A DNA stretch of 64,000 bases from JAVKFY01 sp040223615 (lineage in GTDB: Bacteria > Pseudomonadota > Alphaproteobacteria > GCA-2731375): NCBI GenBank assembly GCA_040223615.1, contig JAVKFY010000077.1, forward strand, positions 11,083 to 75,082. Direction: 5' to 3'. Within the stretch, counting starts at the first letter, position 1. Each line of letters opens with the position of its first letter. A model generated the notes under the pieces. The model ran no database searches, was not told the origin of the DNA, and saw only the letters and a list, made by a program, of their open reading frames with translations. Positions 1 through 7,136 of this stretch are shown here, one piece after another. A program made the translations under genes and the position numbers.

Positions 1-191
1 ACGGTGGTGCCGTGCACGACGGTCGCGATGTCGCACAAGGTCGCGGCGGCGCCCAGCCCCTCGATGAAGCCGGCGGACTGATCGTCGCGGGTCGAGGGCA
101 CCTTGGCGACGGCGAAAGCGCCCGCGGCCTCGTCGAGCACGAAGACGTCGGTGAAGGTGCCGCCGACGTCGACGCCCGCGACCTTGCTCAT
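1..191 (-). CDS. hyuA: Hydantoinase/oxoprolinase subunit A, N-terminal fragment
   Basis: This is the first 63 or so residues of a hydantoinase A/oxoprolinase-type ATP-dependent amidase; the rest lies beyond the window edge. The N-terminus carries the nucleotide-binding motif GVDVGGTFTDVFVLD of the acetate/sugar-kinase-fold HyuA family, then a VVHGTTV-type segment. The ATG at 191 overlaps the HyuB stop as ATGA, so the two subunits are translationally coupled. In the family, subunit A pairs with B to open cyclic amides such as hydantoins or 5-oxoproline, or to carboxylate ketones. The substrate cannot be told from the sequence. Confidence 0.9.
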   Translation of the reverse strand, partial: MSKVAGVDVGGTFTDVFVLDEAAGAFAVAKVPSTRDDQSAGFIEGLGAAATLCDIATVVHGTT

Positions 192-1846
192 CCCTGTCCC
201 TCGGTGATGTAGCCGAGCCGGCGGTCGCGTTCGACAGCTCTCGGGTCGCGCCGTGCCGGGTCGCCATAACCGCCCCCGCCCGGTGTCTCCAGACGCACGC
301 GCTGGCCACGCTTGAGGCGGATGCCGCTCGCCTTGGAGGTCAGCGGCGGTTCGTGGTCGCCATCGTCCTGCTGGTAGGTGAAACGGTTGGTGGCGCCGGG
401 CCCGCCGCCGCGCACACCTTGCGGCGGGAAGCGGCCGCGCTCGCCGAACAGGAACACGTCCGCCTGCTCTTCCAGCAGCTCGATCTCGTAGACCGCGCCG
501 AGGCCGCCGCGATGCGCACCCTCGCCGGCGCTGTCGGGACGCAGCGCCCACTGCGTGAACATCACCGGATAGGCCGCCTCCAGGATTTCCACCGGTGGGA
601 TGGTGGCGGTGGAGATCGGCGCGTTGCCGTGGTTCAGGCCGTCGCATGCGGCCGAACCGCCGAGGCCGCCGCCGAAGAACGAAAACATCACCCAGCGCTG
701 GCCGTTGGTGCGGTGGCCGGCCAGCGACAGCGCGTTGATGGTGCCGTAGGCATTGCCGTAGACCTTCTCGGGCGCAGCCTCGGCGAAGGCGCGGAATACC
801 ACGTCGATGATGCGCAGGATGGTCTCGGTATAGCCGCCGACCGGCCGGGGCGCGCGCGCGTTCAACAACGACCCTTCCGGCACCACGAACGCGATCGGCG
901 CGAGCACGCCGGCATTGGCCGGCACGTCGGTGAACAGGTGCTTCAACGCCACGTAGCAACTGGCAACCAGCGTCGAATAGGCGATGTTCACCGGTCCGAG
1001 GCAGGCCGGCGCGGAGCGCGAGAAGTCCAGCGTCATGGCATCGCCGGCGACGGTGACGTCGAGCGCGATCTTCAGCGGCACGTCGTCGATGCCATCATTG
1101 TCGAGCCAGTCGTCGGCGGCGTAGGCGCCGTCAGGCAGGTCGGCGATGGCGGCGCGCATCATCGCCTCGGCACGCGCCGAGAGCGCATCCATCGCCTCGG
1201 TCACGGTGTCGGCGCCGTAATCGTCGAGCAGATCGTCGAGGCGCCTGATGCCGAGGTCGAGCGCGTTGAGCTGGCCCATCAGGTCGCCATAGACCGAGTT
1301 CGGCAGGCGCGAGTTGGCCTGCAGGATGTCAACGATGTCCTGGCGCAGTTCGCCGGCCTCGATCAGCTTCACCGGCGGCAGGATGAACGCTTCCTGGAAG
1401 CTCTCGGTGGCGACCGGGTTGTAGTTGCCGGGCACGTTGCCGCCGACGTCGTGATAGTGGCCGACCGATGCCAGGTAGCAGAACAGCTTTCCATCACGGT
1501 AGTAGGGCCGCACCAGCTTCACGTCATTGAGGTGCGTGCCGCCGTCCCAGGGATCGTTGAAGATCCAGACGTCGCCGTCGGCCACGCCTTGCGGATTGCG
1601 GTCGATCACCGTCTTTACCGCGAAGGCCATCGAGCCGACGAAGATCGGCAGCCCGGACTTGCCCTGTACCTGCGTCGCGCCGGTCTGCGGGTGATAGAGC
1701 CCGTGGCAGGCGTCGTGCGCCTCGGCGATGATCGGGTTGAAGGCGGAGCGGTAGAGCGTCGCGTCCATCTCGTCGACGATCTGCTCCAGCCGCCCGTTCA
1801 GCACCGCCAGCGTGACCGGGTCCAGGTTCGCGGCAGTGCCGCTCAC
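188..1846 (-). CDS. hyuB: Hydantoinase B/oxoprolinase family protein
   Basis: A 552-residue protein that matches the HyuB/oxoprolinase B family along its length. It has the N-terminal stretch LDPVTLAVLNGRLEQIVDEM, the DVWIFNDPWDGGTHLND segment and a Gly-rich C-terminus (LETPGGGGYGDP) typical of the family. It starts at GTG 1846, overlapping the previous stop by four bases, and ends within the HyuA start. It sits third in an operon after a CoA ligase and a PEP-mutase-like enzyme, so it probably works in catabolism of a small carboxylated or cyclic amide compound. The substrate is not predicted. Confidence 0.93.
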   Translation of the reverse strand: MSGTAANLDPVTLAVLNGRLEQIVDEMDATLYRSAFNPIIAEAHDACHGLYHPQTGATQVQGKSGLPIFVGSMAFAVKTVIDRNPQGVADGDVWIFNDPWDGGTHLNDVKLVRPYYRDGKLFCYLASVGHYHDVGGNVPGNYNPVATESFQEAFILPPVKLIEAGELRQDIVDILQANSRLPNSVYGDLMGQLNALDLGIRRLDDLLDDYGADTVTEAMDALSARAEAMMRAAIADLPDGAYAADDWLDNDGIDDVPLKIALDVTVAGDAMTLDFSRSAPACLGPVNIAYSTLVASCYVALKHLFTDVPANAGVLAPIAFVVPEGSLLNARAPRPVGGYTETILRIIDVVFRAFAEAAPEKVYGNAYGTINALSLAGHRTNGQRWVMFSFFGGGLGGSAACDGLNHGNAPISTATIPPVEILEAAYPVMFTQWALRPDSAGEGAHRGGLGAVYEIELLEEQADVFLFGERGRFPPQGVRGGGPGATNRFTYQQDDGDHEPPLTSKASGIRLKRGQRVRLETPGGGGYGDPARRDPRAVERDRRLGYITEGQG

Positions 1847-2715
1847 TGGCTGTCCTCGTCGTACTGGCGCGCCTCTTCCAGGATCGCCTCGGTGCCGAGC
1901 AGGTCCTGCAGGCCCTTGAAGTCGAGCATGCGGTTGGCGAAGGCGGCGGTGGAACCATCACGGGCCAGGCCGGCCAGCAACTCGCGCGCGACCATGGTCT
2001 GCGCCCGGACCAGCGCGCCGGGGAAGATCACCAGCTTGAAGCCGAGCCCGGCCAGGTCGGCCGCGGCGCGCACCGGCGTCTTGCCGCCCTCGACCATGTT
2101 GGCCAGAAGCGGTACGTCGAAGCGCTCGCCGACAGCCTTCATCTGATCGTGCGATTGCGGCGCCTCGACGAACAGCACGTCGGCGCCCGCCTCGGCATAG
2201 GCGGCGGCGCGGTCGAGCGCCGGCTCGAAGCCTTCGACGGCGATGGCGTCGGTGCGGGCGACGAGGACGGTCCCGACGTCGCGCCGGGCATCCGTCGCCG
2301 CCTTGATCTTGCCGACCATCTCAGCCTGCGAGACCAGCTTCTTGCCGGCGAGATGGCCGCAGCGTTTCGGCATCTGCTGGTCTTCGAGCTGGATGGCGGC
2401 GGCGCCGTTGCGTTCGAACAGGGCGAAGGTGCGCTGCACGTTCAGCGCGTTGCCGAAACCGGTGTCGGCGTCGACGATCAGCGGCAGGTCGGGCACGCGC
2501 TCGGTTATGCGACCGATCACGTCGGCGACCTCGGTCATCGCCACCAGGCCGATGTCCGGCCGGCCGAGGCGCGTGTAGGCGATGGACGCACCGGAGAGGT
2601 AGGCGGCGGCGAAGCCGGCCTCGGCGACCAGCGCGGCGGTCAGTGCGTCGTAGACTCCGGGCGCCACCACCGGCGCATCGCCGGCCAGCGCATCGCGGAG
2701 TTGCCGGCCGGTCAT
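1843..2715 (-). CDS. Isocitrate lyase/PEP mutase family enzyme
   Basis: A 290-residue TIM-barrel enzyme of the isocitrate lyase/phosphoenolpyruvate mutase superfamily. It shows the N-terminal APGVYDALTAALVAEAGF segment, the metal-binding DADTGFGNALN motif and the catalytic loop QMPKRCGHLAGK with the conserved Cys. Members cleave or form C-C or C-P bonds of 2-hydroxy or 2-oxo acids (oxaloacetate decarboxylase, 2-methylisocitrate lyase, carboxyPEP mutase), and I cannot choose between them. The ATG at 2715 shares a base with the ligase stop, and its own stop overlaps hyuB, so the operon is translationally coupled. Confidence 0.9.
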   Translation of the reverse strand: MTGRQLRDALAGDAPVVAPGVYDALTAALVAEAGFAAAYLSGASIAYTRLGRPDIGLVAMTEVADVIGRITERVPDLPLIVDADTGFGNALNVQRTFALFERNGAAAIQLEDQQMPKRCGHLAGKKLVSQAEMVGKIKAATDARRDVGTVLVARTDAIAVEGFEPALDRAAAYAEAGADVLFVEAPQSHDQMKAVGERFDVPLLANMVEGGKTPVRAAADLAGLGFKLVIFPGALVRAQTMVARELLAGLARDGSTAAFANRMLDFKGLQDLLGTEAILEEARQYDEDSQ

Positions 2716-4085
2716 CAAGCGCCCTCGAAACGGTCGTCGATCAGGCGCTTCGGCTTCTGCCGCGTCTCGACCTCGGTCAGCGGCGCCAGTTCGCCGGGCC
2801 TGGCGAACTCGATGGCAGCGCCGACGCCGAGCGCCTGGCGCAACGCGGCTTCGTAGACGACCTTGTCCGGCGCGCCGGCGACCTCGACGTGCACGGTCAT
2901 GTCGTCGCGGCCCTGCTCGTCGCGTTTGACCCGACAGACATACTCGCCGGCGAAACCGTCCAGGCCGGCCAGCATCGGGCCTATGGCCTGCGGGAAGACG
3001 TTGATGCCGCGCAGCTTCACCATGTTGTCGGAGCGTCCCAGGAAGCCCTGCAACCGGCGCAGATTTAGGTCGAGCGCCGAACGGCCGGGCTTCACCGCGG
3101 AAACGTCGTGCGTGTTGAAGCGGATGATCGGATAGACGTCGTCCTTGAACAGCACGGTCGCGACCATGTCGCCGGACTCGCCCTCGGCGACCGGCGCGCC
3201 GCTGTCGATGTCGAGCAGTTCCAGCACGTGCGCGTCCTCCATCACGTAGAGGCCGTCGCGGTCCGGCCCCTCCGCCGCGATGATGCCGGTATCGCCGACG
3301 CCGTACCAGTCGTAGACCGCGGCCCCGCCCCAGGCCGCCGACAACGCGTCGCGATCCTCGCGGCCGATGTGGCCGGAGATCATCCGCACGGGAATGTCGC
3401 GGCCGGGCTCGATGCCCTGCTCGCGCGCGACGTCGGCCAGGCGGCGGATGAAGTCGGCGAAGCCGACGATGGCGGTGACGCCGAAGTCGCGCATCAGCGC
3501 CACCTGCTGGGCCGAACGCGTCTCCGCCCCTGTGCCAGCCGGCAGCATCAGGGCGTTGGTCCAGTGCAGCAGTGCCTCGCGGACATAGTGGCCGCCGTTG
3601 ATCATGCCGAAGCCGTAGACCGAGTGGACGATGTCGTCGTCGGTCAGGCCCTGGAAGCGGTAGACGCGGGCCAGCAGCAGATTCTGGATCTCGCGGCTGC
3701 GCGGGCCGAACAGCAGGGTCTGCGGCCGGCCCGTCGTGCCGGAGGTGGTGTGCAGAATCACCCGCGTGTCCGGATCGGCGCCGGCGAAGTCGCCGTAGGG
3801 CGGATGCTGCTCGATCGCGGCCATCAGGTCGGCCTTGTCGAACACCGGCAGCTTGGTCAGGTCGTCCAGGCCGCGGATGTCGCCCGGCTCGATGCCCTGC
3901 TCGCCCCAAAGCCGGCGGTAGAAGCCGGTCTTCCAGGCGCGCGCGACCGCGGATTTGAACTGTTCCTCCTGCCGCGCGCGCAACTCGTCGCGGCTCAGGC
4001 TTCGGAACCGCGACAGGAATTCGTCGCCGAGCGGGAAGTCGCGCAGCAGTGATGCATGGTCGACGTGATTGAAATAGGAGCTCAC
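2715..4085 (-). CDS. Phenylacetate-CoA ligase-like AMP-forming CoA ligase
   Basis: A 456-residue adenylate-forming ligase of the PaaK type. It has the ATP-binding loop HTTSGTTGRPQTLLFGP, the GIEPGDIRGLDDLTKLPVFDKADL N-terminal region typical of PaaK-like ligases, given here only as its core LDDLTKLPVFDKADL, and the late LRGINVFPQAI segment. It should activate an aryl or small carboxylic acid to its CoA thioester with ATP. It starts at GTG 4085 and heads the operon that continues with the PEP-mutase-like enzyme and the hydantoinase subunits. The acid is unknown; phenylacetate is not implied. Confidence 0.88.
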   Translation of the reverse strand: MSSYFNHVDHASLLRDFPLGDEFLSRFRSLSRDELRARQEEQFKSAVARAWKTGFYRRLWGEQGIEPGDIRGLDDLTKLPVFDKADLMAAIEQHPPYGDFAGADPDTRVILHTTSGTTGRPQTLLFGPRSREIQNLLLARVYRFQGLTDDDIVHSVYGFGMINGGHYVREALLHWTNALMLPAGTGAETRSAQQVALMRDFGVTAIVGFADFIRRLADVAREQGIEPGRDIPVRMISGHIGREDRDALSAAWGGAAVYDWYGVGDTGIIAAEGPDRDGLYVMEDAHVLELLDIDSGAPVAEGESGDMVATVLFKDDVYPIIRFNTHDVSAVKPGRSALDLNLRRLQGFLGRSDNMVKLRGINVFPQAIGPMLAGLDGFAGEYVCRVKRDEQGRDDMTVHVEVAGAPDKVVYEAALRQALGVGAAIEFARPGELAPLTEVETRQKPKRLIDDRFEGA

Positions 4086-4123
4086 GCCTGCCTACCGCAT
4101 CGGATGCGCCTTGCTGGTGGCGA

Positions 4124-4234
4124 CCCCCACCTCACCTGTCCTCTCCCCCCTGAAGGGCGGAGAGGAACGCTTTGTAGATGACTTTATGGCTCCCTCTCCG
4201 CCCTTTGTGGGGAGAGGGTTGGGGTGAGGTGGGT
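4124..4234. repeat. 111-bp palindromic intergenic repeat, copy A
   Basis: An imperfect inverted repeat. The left end reads CCCCCACCTCACC and the right end GGGGTGAGGTGGG, with CTCTCC/GGAGAGG arms inside each half. It lies between the start of the CoA ligase and the 3' end of the FecR-domain gene. Near-identical ends occur at 36482-36595 and 52706-52819, and a short relative at 42036-42096. It behaves like a REP/BIME- or MITE-type family with no coding content. Confidence 0.85.
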
Positions 4235-4266
4235 GTCGATGACGGCATCGTCTTCACCGCGCTGCC

Positions 4267-4956
4267 CTACCGGTTCGGGCCCAGGCGCAGGCGCGGGCTG
4301 AGGCCCGGGTCGGAGGGCGGGCGCGGTGCGTTCAGGTCGACATCGGTGCTGCCGGCCTCGACCGCCACGGTGGAATCCTGCGGCACCTCGACGGCGGCGC
4401 CGCCGGCGGCCGGCTGGACGACGATGGCGCCCTCGTTGACCCAGATCGTGGTGCGGCCGTCGCGATCGTCCTCGACCCAGACGGAGAAGTCGGTGCCGCG
4501 AATGCCGATGGTCACGGTCGGCGTGCGCACCTGGAAGCGCTGCTTGATGTTGCCGGAGACGAACCGGGCGATGCCCTTGCCGACGGTCGCGACCATCGTG
4601 CCAGCCTCGGGCTTGCCGGGGTCATAGACGAACTCGTCCAGCACCACGCGGCAGTCGGAGCCGAGCCGCACCTCGCTGCCGTCCAGCATGTTCAGGTGCA
4701 GGGCGCCGCGCGCCACCGTCGCCACGGTTTCCTGGAATCGCACCGCGTCGTCGACATAGAGGCCGGTCGAGTTGCCGGCGCCGTCGATCCGGTTGGCCCA
4801 CTGGTGCACGAAGACGACCTCGCCGATGCCCTCGGCGGCCCGTGCCGGCAGCGCGGCCAGCGCGGCGGCGCCGACCAGCACGGTACGGCGGCTAACAGCC
4901 GAGCTGTTCGGCAAGATCGAGGAAATCGTCGGCGGCGTGGTCGAAGGCACTGGCAT
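4267..4956 (-). CDS. FecR-domain exported protein
   Basis: A 229-residue exported protein with a FecR domain. The hallmark RTPTVTIGIRGTDFSVWVED lies in the middle, after a VGKGIARFVSGNI segment. The N-terminus has a probable Tat signal, SRRTVLVGAAALAALPARA. The ATG at 4956 is chosen because AAGGAG stands four bases upstream; this makes the start overlap the end of the dehalogenase gene by about 65 bases. FecR domains occur in periplasmic signalling and surface proteins. No sigma factor or TonB receptor is nearby, so a classic iron-signalling role is not supported. Confidence 0.8.
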   Translation of the reverse strand: MPVPSTTPPTISSILPNSSAVSRRTVLVGAAALAALPARAAEGIGEVVFVHQWANRIDGAGNSTGLYVDDAVRFQETVATVARGALHLNMLDGSEVRLGSDCRVVLDEFVYDPGKPEAGTMVATVGKGIARFVSGNIKQRFQVRTPTVTIGIRGTDFSVWVEDDRDGRTTIWVNEGAIVVQPAAGGAAVEVPQDSTVAVEAGSTDVDLNAPRPPSDPGLSPRLRLGPNR

Positions 4957-5605
4957 CCGGCTCCTTGTAGGTGTTCGGTCCATGCTCCTCCGGCCGGCGG
5001 ACATAGGCGGTACGCAGACCGCACTTGGCCGCGGCGCGAAGGTCGTCGGGGTGCGCCGCGACCAGCATGGTCTCGCCCGGCTGCAGGCTGAGCAGATCCA
5101 CGCTCTTCAGATAGGACTGCGGATCGGGTTTGTAATGGCGCACGACGTCGCCGCCGAGGATGACGTCCCATGGCAGCCCGGCGCGGCGCGCCATGTTGAC
5201 CATCAGCGCGACGTTGCCGTTCGACATCGTGCCGAGGATGAACTTGCGGTGCAGCCGGGTCAGGCCCGGCACCGTGTCCGGCCACGGGTCGAGCCGATGC
5301 CAGGCGCGGTTCAGACGGTCGATCTCGGCCTCCGGCAGGCCCTCGATGCCGTGGCGCGCCAGCAACTCGTCCAGGTTCATGCGGTGCAGCACGTCGAGCT
5401 TGACGAAATCCACCTGGCCTTCGCGCACCCGCGCCATTGCCGGCTGGTACAGCGCGCGCCAGTCGTCGGCGAACCGCTCGCCATCAAGGTCCAGGCCATG
5501 CCTGGCGGCGAACTCGTTCGCTTCACGGGCGATCGACCGGCGCCAGTCAACCACCGTGCCGAAGACATCGAAGATCAGCGCCTGGGTGGGTGAGGGGTCG
5601 CTCAT
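4892..5605 (-). CDS. Haloacid dehalogenase, type II (HAD superfamily)
   Basis: A 237-residue HAD-family hydrolase close to type II 2-haloacid dehalogenases. Motif I is LIFDVFGTVVDWR with the nucleophile Asp, motif II is ILGTMSNGN, and the lysine motif is HYKPDPQSYL. It ends with an acidic VAAHPDDLRAAAKCG segment. Family members hydrolyse L-2-haloacids to hydroxyacids, though many HADs of this type act on phosphoesters. The ATG at 5605 has GAGGAA upstream. The 3' end overlaps the FecR gene. Confidence 0.87.
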   Translation of the reverse strand: MSDPSPTQALIFDVFGTVVDWRRSIAREANEFAARHGLDLDGERFADDWRALYQPAMARVREGQVDFVKLDVLHRMNLDELLARHGIEGLPEAEIDRLNRAWHRLDPWPDTVPGLTRLHRKFILGTMSNGNVALMVNMARRAGLPWDVILGGDVVRHYKPDPQSYLKSVDLLSLQPGETMLVAAHPDDLRAAAKCGLRTAYVRRPEEHGPNTYKEPDASAFDHAADDFLDLAEQLGC

Positions 5606-5690
5606 GGAATTCCTCGGGTTACGGCGGCGGGCGGCTCGGTCTATCCTGCGCCCGCAACCGACTCGCAGTCGAATATCCGGGGGATCGACC

Positions 5691-7130
5691 ATGAGCCAGC
5701 ACTTCCCGATGATGTACGCCGGGGCCAGCAGCAAGGGCAAGACCCTGGAAGTTCTGGCACCGTGGGACCGTAAGCCGATCGCGACACTGGATACCGCCGA
5801 CATCGACGCGGTGGAAACCGCGCTCGCCACCGCCGACAAGCTGTTCAAGAACCGCGACGGCTGGCTCTCAACGGCCAAGCGTATCGAGATCCTGGAGAAG
5901 ACCGTCGAGCTGATGACCGAGCGGTTCGACACCCTGGCGGTGGAGGCCGCGCGCGAGGGCGGCAAGCCGCTGCCTGACAGCAAGGTCGAGGTCGCGCGCG
6001 CCATCGACAGCGTGCGGGTCTGCGTGGAGACGCTGCGCACCCAGCACGGCACCGAGGTCCCGATGGGCGTCAACGCGGCGTCGATGAACCGGCTGGCCTG
6101 GACCACGCACGAGCCGATCGGCGTCGTCGTGGCGGTCAGCGCGTTCAATCATCCGCTGAACCTGATCGTGCACCAGGTGGCGCCGGCCGTCGCGGTCGGC
6201 TGTCCGGTCGTGGTCAAGCCGTCGAACGAGACGCCGATCTCCTGCATGAACTTCGTCAAGATCCTGCACGAGGCCGGGCTGCCGCCGGAGTGGTGCCAGG
6301 CGGCGCCGACCGAGGGCCGGCCGACCGCGACCAAGCTGGTCACCGATCCGCGCGTCGCCTTCTTCAGCTTCATCGGCAGCCCGGGCGTCGGCTGGTCGCT
6401 GCGCTCGCAACTGGCGCCGGGCGCGCGCTGCGCCCTGGAGCATGGCGGCGCCGCGCCGGTGATCCTGGCGGCCGACGCCGATCTGGACGACGTGCTGCCG
6501 CTGCTGGCCAAGGGCGGCTACTACCACGCCGGCCAGGTCTGCGTGTCGGTGCAGCGCGTGTTCGCCGAGCGCAAGATCGCCGAGAAGGTCGCCGAGCGCC
6601 TGGCCGAGCTCGGCGGCAAGATGAAGCTGGCCGATCCGACCACCATGGAGAGCGAGGTCGGCCCGCTGATCCGCCCGGCCGAGGTGACCCGCGTCGACGA
6701 GTGGGTGCAGGAGGCGGTGAAGGGCGGCGCCAAGCTGCTGTCCGGCGGCAAGGCGGCCTCGGAGACCTGCTACGAGAACACGCTGCTCTACAACCCGCCG
6801 GCGGACGCGACGATCAGCCGGAAGGAAGTCTTCGGGCCGGCGGTCTGCGTTTACCCCTACGACGACATGGACGAGGCCATCGACCGCGCCAATTCGCTCG
6901 ACTTCGCATTCCAGGCGGCGGTGTGCACCACCAGCCTGGAAACCGCGCTGCGGTGCTATCGCCGGCTCGACGCCAGCGCAGTGATGGTCAACGACCACAC
7001 CGCCTTCCGCGTCGACTGGATGCCGTTCGCCGGCCTGCGCCAGTCCGGCCACGGCGTCGGCGGCATCCACCACACCATCCACGACATGCAGATCGAAAAG
7101 ATGCTCGTGCTCAGGTCGAAGAACCTGTAG
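5691..7130 (+). CDS. NAD(P)-dependent aldehyde dehydrogenase
   Basis: A 479-residue aldehyde dehydrogenase. It shows the cofactor-binding FNHPLNLIVHQVAPAVAVG stretch and VVKPSNETP, the glutamate motif in LEHGGAAPVIL, and the catalytic cysteine in YHAGQVCVSVQRVF. Late family motifs follow (EVFGPAVCVYPYDD). It should oxidise an aldehyde to the acid. ATG 5691 fits the family N-terminus, though no strong ribosome binding site precedes it. It is divergent from the dehalogenase gene (86 bp gap) and convergent with the acyl-CoA synthetase. Confidence 0.92.
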   Translation: MSQHFPMMYAGASSKGKTLEVLAPWDRKPIATLDTADIDAVETALATADKLFKNRDGWLSTAKRIEILEKTVELMTERFDTLAVEAAREGGKPLPDSKVEVARAIDSVRVCVETLRTQHGTEVPMGVNAASMNRLAWTTHEPIGVVVAVSAFNHPLNLIVHQVAPAVAVGCPVVVKPSNETPISCMNFVKILHEAGLPPEWCQAAPTEGRPTATKLVTDPRVAFFSFIGSPGVGWSLRSQLAPGARCALEHGGAAPVILAADADLDDVLPLLAKGGYYHAGQVCVSVQRVFAERKIAEKVAERLAELGGKMKLADPTTMESEVGPLIRPAEVTRVDEWVQEAVKGGAKLLSGGKAASETCYENTLLYNPPADATISRKEVFGPAVCVYPYDDMDEAIDRANSLDFAFQAAVCTTSLETALRCYRRLDASAVMVNDHTAFRVDWMPFAGLRQSGHGVGGIHHTIHDMQIEKMLVLRSKNL

Positions 7131-7136
7131 CCGGCC

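Noticed and set aside
353..2146. A 597-codon plus-strand frame opposite hyuB
   Set aside because: It is a shadow of the hydantoinase gene; the translation is low-complexity Arg/Gly/Val/His with no motifs.
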